From Xenophilus aerolatus (lineage in GTDB: Bacteria > Pseudomonadota > Gammaproteobacteria > Burkholderiales > Burkholderiaceae_C), in assembly GCA_029968055.1 (NCBI GenBank), contig JASCNX010000001.1:744001-808000 (forward strand): 64,000 nucleotides of DNA, in the 5' to 3' direction. Positions 36,372 to 44,659 of this stretch are shown in pieces. A program made the translations under genes and the position numbers. Every line of letters begins with the position of its first letter. Position 1 is the first letter of the stretch. The notes below the pieces were generated by a model. That model worked only from the letters and a program-made list of their open reading frames with translations. It was not told the origin of the DNA and did not search any database.

Positions 36372-36641
36372 TGCCGACTTGCGATCAAAAGATCCGTTCG
36401 GGCTGAGCTTGGCCTGTCCTGAGCCTGTCGAAGGGTCGAAGCCCTGCGCAGCGCTTCGACAGGCTCAGCGTGAACGGATCGATGTTTTTGAACGCAATTC
36501 GGTATGAAGGGATCGGCGGGGCCGTCGGAGCGCCAAGGCTCAGGTCAGCCTTCTTCGCCAGAATGGCCCGGCCGCATCGGCTCGTCGGCGTCGCGATTCA
36601 GCCGGCGCCGCCATGGCCTGCATCCCACCTCAGCCCCCCTC
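36372..36641. other. Intergenic region between ogt and the desaturase gene
   Basis: Contains a palindromic repeat (36391-36480) and about 160 bp in which I see no gene and no convincing promoter. Confidence 0.5.
36391..36480. repeat. Palindromic repeat (TTCGACAGGCTCAG family), copy 2, extended
   Basis: The outer arms GATCCGTTCGGGCTGAGC and GCTCAGCGTGAACGGATC mirror each other; the left half has an internal partial duplication (CCTGTCCTGAGCCTGTCGAA), making this copy 90 bp rather than 60 bp. Confidence 0.88.
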
Positions 36642-37970
36642 ATGGAACAAGCGGTCATCTGGACGATTCCCTTCCTGGCGCTGGCCGTCTTTCTGGAAAT
36701 GACCGTCAGCAGGGTGCGTGGCCGCAAGACCTATCGCATCAACGACACCTTGGCCAGCCTCAGCCAGGGCCTCATCAGCCAACTGGTCGCAGCCTGCACG
36801 CCGTTGCTCCAGATCGGCATCTACACCCTGGTGTTCAAGGCACTCGGCCACCGGGCCCATCCGCCGTTCTGGCGGACCTGGCAAGGCATCGCCGTGGCCG
36901 TGATCATGTTCGACTTCTGCGAGTACTGGCTGCACCGGGCCGGTCACGAGATCGCGGTCTTCTGGGCGGCCCACGTCGTCCACCACCAGAGCGAGGAGTT
37001 GAACCTGTGCACCGCGCTGCGGCAGGAAAGCTTCAACCCCGTGCTGGGCTGGCCCTTCTACCTGCCGTTGGCCATCGCCGGCGTACCGCCCGTGACCTTC
37101 GGCTTCGTGCTGCTGGGCGTGCAGTACTACCAGATCTGGGCGCACACCGAGCAGATCGGCAGACTGGGCTGGCTGGACGGCATCCTCACCACGCCCTCCA
37201 ACCACCGCGTGCACCACGCCGTGAACGACCGCTACCTCGACCGCAACTACGGCGGCGTGTTCGTGCTGTGGGACCGGATGTTCGGCACCTACATGCCCGA
37301 GACCGAGCCCTGCGTTTTCGGCACGCGCTCACCGGTGCGCAGCTTCAATCCATTGCGTGCGATGGTGCAGGTCTACGCCCACCTGTGGCGCGACGCACGG
37401 CACACGCGACGCTGGGGCGACAAATGGCGTGTCTTCCTCAAGCCGCCCGGCTGGCGGCCGGACGATGTCGCGCAGCGCTTTCCGCAGCCGCCTTTCGACC
37501 TGTATCGCGAGACTTACGACCCGCCCTCGAACAGCACCACGCGCGCGCTGGCCGTGGTGCTTTTTCTCGCATCGGCTGCCGGATGCGGCGTGTTTTTGTG
37601 GCATGCCGACGACATGGGCATGGCGCCGCGCATCCTCTGGACGGCGTTGCTGGTGGCATGCCTGTGCGGCGTCGGGTGGTTGCTCGAGAAGGATGTGAAT
37701 CCCGGGGGGCCGAGGGGAGTGAGTGGAGCGCCTGGGCGACGCCAGCCGTCGACCGCCGCCGCGTGGATGCGATCGCCCCGCCGCATTCCGCCGGGCGGGA
37801 CGAAGACCTATGGCGAGATCGCAGAAGGGTTGGGCAACAAGACCCGGCCCTTGCGTCGGGCAGGCATTGGGCGCCAACTCCTTTGCACCCATTGTGCCGT
37901 GCCACCGGGTGCTGGGCGCCAAAGGGCGGTAGGGCGGGTTTTCGGCGCCGGGGGCCAACGCTCAAGGTGA
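36642..37970 (+). CDS. Sterol desaturase/fatty acid hydroxylase family membrane protein with ogt-derived C-terminal tail
   Basis: 442 residues as read. The di-iron histidine clusters are HRAGHE, HVVHHQSE and NHRVHHAVN, in a protein with several membrane helices starting MEQAVIWTIPFLALAVFLEM. The family acts on lipid alkyl chains with O2. After the last helix (RILWTALLVACLCGVGWLLE) the frame runs into the remnant of a second ogt copy, reading RRIPPGGTKTYGEIAEG and then out-of-frame ogt sequence to the TGA at 37968-37970. So about 75 C-terminal residues are probably foreign to the enzyme, and its original stop has been lost. Confidence 0.85.
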   Translation: MEQAVIWTIPFLALAVFLEMTVSRVRGRKTYRINDTLASLSQGLISQLVAACTPLLQIGIYTLVFKALGHRAHPPFWRTWQGIAVAVIMFDFCEYWLHRAGHEIAVFWAAHVVHHQSEELNLCTALRQESFNPVLGWPFYLPLAIAGVPPVTFGFVLLGVQYYQIWAHTEQIGRLGWLDGILTTPSNHRVHHAVNDRYLDRNYGGVFVLWDRMFGTYMPETEPCVFGTRSPVRSFNPLRAMVQVYAHLWRDARHTRRWGDKWRVFLKPPGWRPDDVAQRFPQPPFDLYRETYDPPSNSTTRALAVVLFLASAAGCGVFLWHADDMGMAPRILWTALLVACLCGVGWLLEKDVNPGGPRGVSGAPGRRQPSTAAAWMRSPRRIPPGGTKTYGEIAEGLGNKTRPLRRAGIGRQLLCTHCAVPPGAGRQRAVGRVFGAGGQRSR

Positions 37971-38027
37971 GGATGTTGGGGATTGAGGGCGCGCGGGCCG
38001 GGCGTGGAGGGGATGTTGTTCGGCTAG
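37748..38027 (+). pseudogene. Broken second copy of the 3' half of ogt
   Basis: Three frames are needed to follow ogt homology: first RIPPGGTKTYGEIAEGLGNKT (in the desaturase frame), then a shift to VGQALGANSFAPIVPCHRVL and AKGR with a TAG where ogt has a Gln codon, then a second shift to LKVRMLGIEGA and a TAG at 38025-38027 matching the end of ogt. The nucleotide match to 36100-36371 is high, so this is a fairly recent partial duplicate that has decayed. It ends 11 bp before the AT-rich gene at 38039. Confidence 0.88.
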
Positions 38028-38038
38028 CGTTGGCGAAT

Positions 38039-38584
38039 TCAAGCTTGAATTTTTTCGTCCAGAATAGCATCGTAATTCTTTTGCAGCTCGTTCACGCGTA
38101 GTTTTATTAATTCGAAAAATTCCCGAGGATAAGGCTCGTCAAACATTATTGGGTCTTTATCGAAAATTCCTGCCGCTCTAAGCGACCGGTATATATCAAT
38201 ATGCCTCATGTAGGCCAATGTCGCTCGCTCCAAATCCGAATCCGATTTGATGAAATGCATTCCTCTCTCGATGAGTTCAATGATCTTCACGTGATTTGGG
38301 ATAATTATGTCGGATTCCACTTGTCTTGCGACTCGGCTCGCCTCTTCGTCACCACTTCCTCGGGCCAAGATTCGCGTCCAAACCGTATTGTCACGCTGCA
38401 GTCTAATATAAATTGGCCACAAAAATTCGCGAAGTCGGCGCTCGGTACTTTCGATTCTTACTTTCCACAGGTCGAGTTCAATTTGTTTTCTTTTTTGCGC
38501 GTATTGAACCCATATTTCCCTCAAAATTATTCCGAGGACTGAGCCGATTCCACCAATAGTCAACGTAGATAAAAGTTGCTCCAT
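38039..38584 (-). CDS. Orphan membrane-anchored protein in AT-rich DNA
   Basis: 181 residues from ATG 38584, which has GGAGG 7 nt upstream on its strand. One N-terminal hydrophobic segment (LLSTLTIGGIGSVLGIIL) is followed by a charged, helical cytoplasmic-type domain (VQYAQKRKQIELDLWKVRIE). No family recognised. Base composition is about 42-45% GC against roughly 68% in the flanks, and codons are correspondingly AT-rich, so the gene was probably acquired. The strong ribosome binding site argues that it is real. Confidence 0.75.
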   Translation of the reverse strand: MEQLLSTLTIGGIGSVLGIILREIWVQYAQKRKQIELDLWKVRIESTERRLREFLWPIYIRLQRDNTVWTRILARGSGDEEASRVARQVESDIIIPNHVKIIELIERGMHFIKSDSDLERATLAYMRHIDIYRSLRAAGIFDKDPIMFDEPYPREFFELIKLRVNELQKNYDAILDEKIQA

Positions 38585-38877
38585 AGCTCCCCTCCAAAAC
38601 AATAGAGTTGGGCCCCATTAAACTCGGCCGATCCAGCTCTCGCAAGCGACGCACCAGTGGGCCTTCGCCGAATGAAGACTCCGGCACCGCTGAAAGTCTC
38701 CAAGTAGCGAGTCCAAGCCAGACGTTCACCGCCACTGTGCAGATACTCCGTATTCGTGAAGGAGCGCAACCGCTCCCAGATCGAGCCGAGGGTCGTTGAT
38801 CGAGTGCATAGCCCTCGCGAGGGCGAGGCACAACAGCGCTACAAACATGCGCGCCGGCGGTCACCGCTTGATGTTCA
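38585..38877. other. Gene-poor gap between the orphan gene and the AraC gene
   Basis: About 290 bp of intermediate GC content. A minus-strand open frame of 69 codons (38560-38769) overlaps the orphan gene start and looks non-random at its N-terminus, but I cannot support it as a gene. Possibly remnants of the event that brought in the orphan gene. Confidence 0.4.
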
Positions 38878-39687
38878 TCACCGAAAAAACCCACTCGGCG
38901 TCTGCCCGAACTGTCGCTTGAACATCGTCGCAAACGCCCCCGGGCTGTCATAGCCCAGCGCCAGCGCCACATCGATCACCTTCTCCCCCTGCGCCAATTG
39001 CTGCAGCGCGCGCAGCAGGCGCGCCTGCTGGCGCCAGCGGCCGAAGTTCATGCCGGTGTCGCGCACGAACAGGCGCTGCAAAGTCTTCACGTTCACGTCC
39101 ACCCGGCGCGCCCAGTCGTCCAGCGTCGACGCGTCGTCGGGGTGGCGGTCAATGTGCGTGCAGATGCGCTTCAGGCGCGCGTCGGTCGGGTTGGGCAGGT
39201 GCATGGGCAGCACGGGCAGGGCGTGCAGTTCGTCGAGCAGCAGGCGCATGAGGCGGCCGCCGCGCGAATCGGCGGCGTAGGGGATCGGCACGGCCATCGC
39301 GGCCTGGATCAGCTCGCGCAGCAGCGACGAGATGCCGACCACCTGCGGGCGGTCGGCCAGCAGCGGCGCAGCGTCGGGGCGCACGAAGAGGCTACGCATG
39401 CGCACCTCGCCCAGGTGGCGCACCTGGTGCGTCGTGCCCGCGGGCATCCAGATGGCGCGCGTGGGCGGGACGATCCATTGGCCACCCGCGGACAGGACCA
39501 CCATCACGCCGTGCACGGCGTAGATCAGCTGGTGGTGGTGCGGGTGCGCGTGGTGGTCGGTGCGGGTGCCCGCCGCGTAGTCGGTGGCCTTGCAGGTGAC
39601 GGGCAGGGTGCTTCGGTCGATCTCGGCCAGCGAGGGTGACGGGAGTGGCGAAGCGGGCAGGGGAGGCGGGGCGGCGGTGGGCACCAT
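38878..39687 (-). CDS. AraC-family transcriptional regulator
   Basis: 269 residues from ATG 39687; an in-frame start at 39750 would add 21 residues and neither has a clear ribosome site. The cupin-like N-terminal domain contains HHAHPHHHQLIYAVHGVMVV and PPTRAIWMPAGTTHQVRH; the C-terminal double helix-turn-helix has LDDWARRVDVNVKTLQRLF and IDVALALGYDSPGAFATMFK. This AraC subgroup often sits divergent to exporter genes, as here (Fsr-like gene at 39861). Confidence 0.9.
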   Translation of the reverse strand: MVPTAAPPPLPASPLPSPSLAEIDRSTLPVTCKATDYAAGTRTDHHAHPHHHQLIYAVHGVMVVLSAGGQWIVPPTRAIWMPAGTTHQVRHLGEVRMRSLFVRPDAAPLLADRPQVVGISSLLRELIQAAMAVPIPYAADSRGGRLMRLLLDELHALPVLPMHLPNPTDARLKRICTHIDRHPDDASTLDDWARRVDVNVKTLQRLFVRDTGMNFGRWRQQARLLRALQQLAQGEKVIDVALALGYDSPGAFATMFKRQFGQTPSGFFR

Positions 39688-39860
39688 GGCGAGGCAAGGA
39701 CGAACAGCGGGGCTGTCTTTTTCGCGAAGATGATAGGCCGTATGGCGCAAGACGGGCGCGCGTGACCGGCCTACGATCTGCCCCCTGACCTCTGTCGCCC
39801 TGCCATGGTGCAGCGTGTGCGGCGGGGAAAGAAGAGACCTTTCCAGCCCAGGCCAACGCC

Positions 39861-41099
39861 ATGTCCACCGCGCTTCCTTCCACTCCCACCGTGCCGGCCG
39901 GCACAGCTTCTTCGTCCCCCTCTGGCGCCCAGGCGCCCACCGTGGCTTTCGGCGTGCTGGGCGCCATCAGCGCCTCGCACCTGATCAACGACATGATGCA
40001 GTCGCTGATCCTGGCGATGTACCCGGTGCTGCAGGGCAACTTCCACCTGAGCTTCGGGCAGATCGGCCTGATCACGCTGACCTACCAGCTCACGGCGTCG
40101 ATTTTCCAGCCCGTCGTGGGCCTGTACACCGACCGGCGCAGCGTGCCGTATTCGCTGCCGATGGGTATGTGCTTCACGCTGGTCGGGCTGGTGCTGCTGG
40201 GCTTCGCGTCGAGCTACGGCATGGTGCTGCTGGCGGCGGCGCTGGTGGGCGTGGGCTCGTCGATCTTCCACCCCGAGTCGTCGCGCGTGGCGCGCATGGC
40301 CTCGGGCGGGCGGCACGGGCTGGCGCAGTCGCTCTTTCAGGTGGGCGGCAACACGGGCAGCGCGCTCGGGCCGCTGCTGGCGGCGGCGGTGGTGGTGCCC
40401 TTCGGGCAGCACAGCGCGGCGTGGTTCGCGCTGGCAGCGCTGGTGGGCATCGCGCTGCTGACGCGCGTGAGCCGCTGGTATGCCGAACAGCACCGCACGG
40501 TGCGCGCTGCGCCCAAGGAGGTAGTGACGCTGCCGCGTGCCACGGTGCTGGGCGCCATTGCCGTGCTGCTGGTGCTGATCTTCTCGAAGTACTTCTACAT
40601 CGCGGGCATCTCGAGCTTCTACACCTTCTACCTGATCCACCACTTCGACGTCTCGGTGCAGAACTCGCAGGTGCTGCTCTTCGTGTTCCTGTTCGCGTCG
40701 GCGCTGGGCACGCTGGCCGGCGGACCGCTGGGTGACCGCATCGGCCGCAAGCCGGTGATCTGGGCCTCGATCCTCGGCGTCGCGCCCTTCGCGCTTCTGC
40801 TGCCGCACGCCAACCTGTTCTGGACGGTGACGTTGACGCTGCTCATCGGCCTGATCCTGTCCTCGGCCTTCTCGGCGATCCTGGTCTATGCGCAGGAACT
40901 CATCCCCGGCAAGGTGGGCATGGTGTCGGGCCTGTTCTTCGGCTTCGCCTTCGGCATGGGCGGCCTGGGCGCCGCGGTGCTGGGCGTGCTGGCCGACCGC
41001 ACGAGCATCGACCACGTCTACCAGGTGATCGCGTACCTGCCGCTGCTGGGCGTCGTGGCGGCGCTGTTGCCGAAGGTGGGGCGCGGCGCGCGCGGCTGA
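39861..41099 (+). CDS. fsr: MFS exporter, fosmidomycin-resistance (Fsr) type
   Basis: 412 residues, twelve membrane segments. SASHLINDMMQSLILAMYPV, YQLTASIFQPVVGLYTDRR and SSIFHPESSRVARMASGG are characteristic of Fsr. It exports fosmidomycin-like or unrelated toxic molecules by proton antiport. Divergent AraC gene (start-to-start 173 bp) is the likely regulator. Confidence 0.92.
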   Translation: MSTALPSTPTVPAGTASSSPSGAQAPTVAFGVLGAISASHLINDMMQSLILAMYPVLQGNFHLSFGQIGLITLTYQLTASIFQPVVGLYTDRRSVPYSLPMGMCFTLVGLVLLGFASSYGMVLLAAALVGVGSSIFHPESSRVARMASGGRHGLAQSLFQVGGNTGSALGPLLAAAVVVPFGQHSAAWFALAALVGIALLTRVSRWYAEQHRTVRAAPKEVVTLPRATVLGAIAVLLVLIFSKYFYIAGISSFYTFYLIHHFDVSVQNSQVLLFVFLFASALGTLAGGPLGDRIGRKPVIWASILGVAPFALLLPHANLFWTVTLTLLIGLILSSAFSAILVYAQELIPGKVGMVSGLFFGFAFGMGGLGAAVLGVLADRTSIDHVYQVIAYLPLLGVVAALLPKVGRGARG

Positions 41100-41119
41100 G
41101 GGAGCGCCTCGGCCCGCGC

Positions 41120-41548
41120 TCAGCCCTGGCCGAGTGGCAGCAGCGCCCTCAGCGCCGGCATCCGCAGGTACAGCCCGAGCCAAGCCGCGACGCCGATCAG
41201 CAGGCACACGATCTGCGACCCCGACCCCATCTCGCCGATGCGGAAATGCGCGCAGATGGCGCCGCCCAGAAAGCCGGTGGTGAGGATGGCGCCGAGCACG
41301 CTGGTCCGCGGAATCGCGTACAGCGCGGCGCAGACCAGCATAAGGGTGGCGAGTTGCGGCGCAAGCGCGGCGCTGAAACCCGTGGCGGCCATCGGCTCGG
41401 CCAGCTTTTCGGGGGCGAACAGGCTGACGGCCGCATCGGCCAGCAGCACGAGCACGACCAGCGCGCTGAGGACGCGGCCGGTCCACACGGCGGCCGACGG
41501 GGCGCCCGTGCGGGCGGGCGAGAAGGTGGGAGACAGGGCGGAAGTCAT
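41120..41548 (-). CDS. DoxX-family membrane protein
   Basis: 142 residues with four membrane helices (VLSALVVLVLLADAAVSLF, LATLMLVCAALYAIP, LGAILTTGFLGGAICAHF, IVCLLIGVAAWLGLYL). The second-helix LYAIPRTSVLGAIL and HFRIGE pattern is that of DoxX-like proteins, whose biochemical role is unclear. Convergent with fsr, 20 bp apart. Confidence 0.85.
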   Translation of the reverse strand: MTSALSPTFSPARTGAPSAAVWTGRVLSALVVLVLLADAAVSLFAPEKLAEPMAATGFSAALAPQLATLMLVCAALYAIPRTSVLGAILTTGFLGGAICAHFRIGEMGSGSQIVCLLIGVAAWLGLYLRMPALRALLPLGQG

Positions 41549-41705
41549 CGGTCGCTCAGACGCAGGTCAGGAAGTTCTGGGGGCGCGAATCGTAAATAAA
41601 GGTCAACTGTCGGTCGATAGAACGGAAGTGGCTGGCCATTCGGCCGAGCGCTCTGGCAGTGTCTGGGCGGCGGTCACGTCGGCCGCCATGGATCGCCAGC
41701 GTGGC

Positions 41706-42974
41706 TCAGGCCGTGGCGGCCGACAGTGCGTCGAGCCGGGCGCGCGCGCGTCGGATCGCGAATTCGTGGCGCCGGGTGCGCGCGCCTCGTCCGTAGACGC
41801 CGGCCTTCATCACCAGGCGCAGCTGCTCCCGCTGCAGCCGTGCCTTCAGGCGCCGCGCCTTGCGGCCGTAGCGCCGGCCGATCTCGCGCCGCACGCGCAG
41901 GCGCTCCAGCGGCGAGCCCAGCCGCATCCACTCGTCGTCGCGCAGCAGGTCGCGCTCGGGCACCAGGTAGGCGGCCAGGGCCTGCAGGTGGCGGCCTTCG
42001 TCGCGCAGGGCGGCGCGCCACACCAGCGCGGCGGCCACGGCCACGGGCAGGCCCTTGACGACGAGCAGGGCGGCCAGGCCCCAGCGGGTGTCGGGAAAGC
42101 GGTCTTCCAGCCAGGGCGAGTTCCATGCGAAGTGCATGGCCCAGGCGGCAGCGAAGCCGGCGACGGCCATGGCAACGCGCAGCACGCGTGGGCGGCCGGT
42201 GTGGAACATGGCGCAGGCGAGACCGAAGCTGGCGACGGTGGTGTAGGCCGCGTGGCTCCACAGGCCGCCGAGCAGGCCGCGGGTGACGAGGTTCAGCAGC
42301 ACGGGCAGCCACTGGTTCTCGATCGGGAAGCTGGCGGCGGCGCGCACGGTGTAGCTGAGGTTCTCGACGACCTGGAAGCCCAGGCCGACCATGGCGCCCA
42401 CGACGAGCACCGACAGCTCGGTCGGGAACTGGTTGCGCGCGACCAGCACGATGAGCATCACGCCCGCCAGCTTGAAGAATTCCTCGGTGATGGGCCCGGC
42501 GAGCGCGGGGCCCCACACGGCCACGAAGTCGGGCGACACGAGCTTGGCCGCCAGGCTCTGGATGGCGACGTTGGCCGGCGCGGACAGGTAGAGGGCGCCC
42601 AGCCCGCCCCACGCGAAGGCGAGCACGAAGGCGGCGGTCGGCAGTTGCTCGAGCAGCTCCAGCACGCGAAACAGGTAGACGAAGGCCACGGTGTAGAGCG
42701 CCCACGCGGCCAGGCCCAGCAGCGCGGTGACGGGCACGGCGCGCAGGCCGATCCAGTACAGCTGGGCGATGTACACCGCGCCGTTGGCCAGGAGCAGCAC
42801 CAGCAGCCAGAAGGCGGCGCGCCTGGGTTGGAAGAAGGAGTCGGTGCCGACGGGCCGGGCGCCGGGGCCGGCTTCGGAATCGGTGGGCGGGGCGCGCAGG
42901 CCGAGCAGGACGGCATCGTCGGGCGCGTCCGGCGCGGCGGGGTGGGCGAGGGCGGCGTCGAGCGCGCCGTTCAC
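41706..42974 (-). CDS. PrsW-family intramembrane glutamic protease
   Basis: 422 residues. About eight membrane helices; the catalytic glutamates are in GPITEEFFKLAGVML, and later motifs GLGFQVVENLSY and AMHFAWN supply the conserved Glu/Asn and His. PrsW proteins cleave membrane substrates or CAAX-like ends. A Pro-rich N-terminal segment and a very basic C-terminal tail (RRYGRKARRLKARLQREQL) lie in the cytoplasm. GTG 42974 overlaps the stop of the upstream gene (GTGA). Confidence 0.88.
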   Translation of the reverse strand: MNGALDAALAHPAAPDAPDDAVLLGLRAPPTDSEAGPGARPVGTDSFFQPRRAAFWLLVLLLANGAVYIAQLYWIGLRAVPVTALLGLAAWALYTVAFVYLFRVLELLEQLPTAAFVLAFAWGGLGALYLSAPANVAIQSLAAKLVSPDFVAVWGPALAGPITEEFFKLAGVMLIVLVARNQFPTELSVLVVGAMVGLGFQVVENLSYTVRAAASFPIENQWLPVLLNLVTRGLLGGLWSHAAYTTVASFGLACAMFHTGRPRVLRVAMAVAGFAAAWAMHFAWNSPWLEDRFPDTRWGLAALLVVKGLPVAVAAALVWRAALRDEGRHLQALAAYLVPERDLLRDDEWMRLGSPLERLRVRREIGRRYGRKARRLKARLQREQLRLVMKAGVYGRGARTRRHEFAIRRARARLDALSAATA

Positions 42975-43552
42975 GATGCGCCGCCTTCCAGGTCCATCGA
43001 GTCGAGCATGTCGCGGGCGTCGCGCAGGGCCTGGGCTTCGCCTTCGGCAGGGCCGTAGAAGTCGACCTGCACCGCCGAATGGCGGCGCGTGTCCACCACC
43101 TGCCAGAAGCGGCCGTTGGTGGTCGGCCCGTAGTACGCGAAGGTGACGCCCTGCAGGCCCCAGAGGGTGAAGAAGTCCGTGAGGTCGCCTTCGATGCGCA
43201 CGTGCTCCACGCGCTCCATCCAGCGCGTCTGCCGCTCGATGGGGCCGTCCTCGTCGCCGAGCCAGCGGTTGGCCTTGACGACGAAGGTGTGGCCGGTCTT
43301 GAACAGAGTCAGCGACTGGCCGGTGCGCGAGCGCGCCACGTCCATCTGCCAGCCCGCCGCGGGAACGAAGCGGGCCGGGCCGACGACAAGGGTCTCGCCC
43401 ACGGGTAACTCGCGGCTGCCGGGGGTGTGGCGGTCCCAAGTCTTGAGGCCGCCGATGTAAATCGCCATGGCCGCCGCGATGGCCAGCGTGGCGGGCCAGG
43501 TTCGGTAGGGGACGCGGCGGGTGGGCGTGGGGGGCGGGAGCACGGCCGGCAT
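42971..43552 (-). CDS. Single-pass membrane protein of unknown function, linked to the PrsW protease
   Basis: 193 residues from ATG 43552; a TTG at 43597 is in frame but less likely. After a Pro/Arg-rich leader, TLAIAAAMAIYIGGL forms one membrane segment and the rest is a soluble, probably periplasmic, domain (SLTLFKTGHTFVVKANRW, FYGPAEGEAQALRDARDML). No family recognised. The 4-nt overlap with the PrsW gene makes it a candidate substrate or partner. Confidence 0.78.
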   Translation of the reverse strand: MPAVLPPPTPTRRVPYRTWPATLAIAAAMAIYIGGLKTWDRHTPGSRELPVGETLVVGPARFVPAAGWQMDVARSRTGQSLTLFKTGHTFVVKANRWLGDEDGPIERQTRWMERVEHVRIEGDLTDFFTLWGLQGVTFAYYGPTTNGRFWQVVDTRRHSAVQVDFYGPAEGEAQALRDARDMLDSMDLEGGAS

Positions 43553-43621
43553 GGTGCCACGCTGGCTGCCCACGCGCTGCACATCCACCGCGGGCAACTG
43601 GCCCGTCAGCAGGGCCCGGGT

Positions 43622-43981
43622 TCAGCGGCGGGGCAGCACCTCCAGCGCGTGCAGACCATGGTCGGTGATGTCGTAGGCGCCGTCGACTTCGCGGATGAAG
43701 CCGTAGCGCAGGAGCGCCGAGATGGTGGGGGCGGGGTAGGTGCGGAACCGCCGCCCGTCATCGGCGGACAGGCCCCGCAGCCCGGTGCGTGCGATCAGGT
43801 GCCCCGCGCGCAACTCCACCAGTGCCTGCCATTGCGAACGCACGAGGTTGGGAGGTCCCAGCGGACCTGTGTCCTTGCCGCTCCAGCGCCGGACGGCCGC
43901 GGCCGGCTCGTCGGGGCTGGGAGCGGGCGAAGCGGGCGGCTCCTTGCTGTTCAACGGAAGACAGGCGCAGCGCGCCACCAA
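43622..43981 (-). CDS. Small hypothetical protein
   Basis: 119 residues with a TTG (or GTG three bases on) start. The C-terminal half, TISALLRYGFIREVDGAYDITDHGLHALEVL, looks like a winged-helix of the MarR/PadR kind, with a preceding variable Pro/Ser-rich part. It sits 69 bp upstream of the PrsW-linked pair on the same strand and could be co-transcribed with them. Function unknown, start uncertain. Confidence 0.6.
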   Translation of the reverse strand: MVARCACLPLNSKEPPASPAPSPDEPAAAVRRWSGKDTGPLGPPNLVRSQWQALVELRAGHLIARTGLRGLSADDGRRFRTYPAPTISALLRYGFIREVDGAYDITDHGLHALEVLPRR

Positions 43982-44224
43982 GAACTGCTTTCCATCCCCA
44001 GATCAAAAGCGCTCGCGACGAGCTGCGGTGCAGGAGCACGGCGCAATCGTGGCGCGGTTCTGCCCGACAGGACCGTTCGCAGCACTTGCGTGACCGTGCT
44101 CTGGTGGATACGCGGCGCCACAACCTCGGACGCGATTTGCTTGTTGCGACAAGCACTTGCAGAAAGGTCCGGAACTAGTTCACGCCACCTACGCGCGTCG
44201 TCCATGTCCTACAGAAGACTTACT

Positions 44225-44254
44225 TTGTCTCAATTAGACTTAATTCGTTACAGT
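44225..44254 (+). promoter_or_regulatory. Candidate promoter of the kinase cassette in an AT-rich island
   Basis: TTGTCT (44225-44230) and TACAGT (44249-44254) are 18 bp apart in about 70 bp of AT-rich sequence (44200-44268) that also holds the palindromes GTCT-CAATT-AGAC and TTAATTAA. The start codon GTG 44270 follows. The rest of the 43982-44224 gap shows nothing convincing. Confidence 0.45.
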
Positions 44255-44269
44255 TGTTAATTAAATGTC

Positions 44270-44659
44270 GTGAGCACTCGATTTGCCGATTCCCACAAGC
44301 TGGATGCTGCTCTGGAGCAGTTGGACCGGTTTCTCGGCACCGCGGCGCAGCGCGGCGGCGTGCCGTTCTACGGCCCCACGCTCCTGTCGTCGATGACCGA
44401 GATGGACCAGGCGAGGGCCGCGCAGGCCGAACGCGCTGCCTACGAGGCCGCGCCGGAAGAAACCGCGATCCACTTCTGCATCACGGCGGCGATCGCGCTG
44501 GTCGAGGTGAGCCAGGCGCTGCTGGCCCAGCCGGCGCACGCCACCCCGGCCGAACGCGAGGTGCAGTGGAAGACGCTGCAAACGTACACCAAGACGGCAG
44601 GCCGCAGCGCCTACCGCGCGGCGTCGATCCTGGCCGACCGCAAGTCGGCGCCGGCGTGA
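44270..44659 (+). CDS. Small helical protein preceding the Ser/Thr kinase
   Basis: 129 residues from GTG 44270. It is predicted nearly all helical, with SHKLDAALEQLDRFLGTAAQ and TAAIALVEVSQALLAQPA; no signal peptide or membrane segment. I do not recognise a family. Its stop overlaps the kinase GTG start (GTGA), so the two are translationally coupled and likely act together, perhaps as an adaptor or substrate of the kinase. Confidence 0.72.
   Translation: MSTRFADSHKLDAALEQLDRFLGTAAQRGGVPFYGPTLLSSMTEMDQARAAQAERAAYEAAPEETAIHFCITAAIALVEVSQALLAQPAHATPAEREVQWKTLQTYTKTAGRSAYRAASILADRKSAPA

Noticed and set aside
37723-37932. Independent small gene carrying PCHRVLG
   Set aside because: The match to ogt covers only part of the frame and continues in two other frames, so it is a decayed ogt fragment, not a new gene.
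38560-38769. 69-codon minus-strand frame overlapping the orphan gene start
   Set aside because: No ribosome site, no recognisable family, and it overlaps the strong start of the orphan gene.
43951-44205. Minus-strand frame with text resembling a LuxR-type helix-turn-helix (NKQIASEVV...STVTQVL)
   Set aside because: The resemblance is short, there is no supporting N-terminal domain or ribosome site, and the frame overlaps the start of the small gene at 43622-43981.
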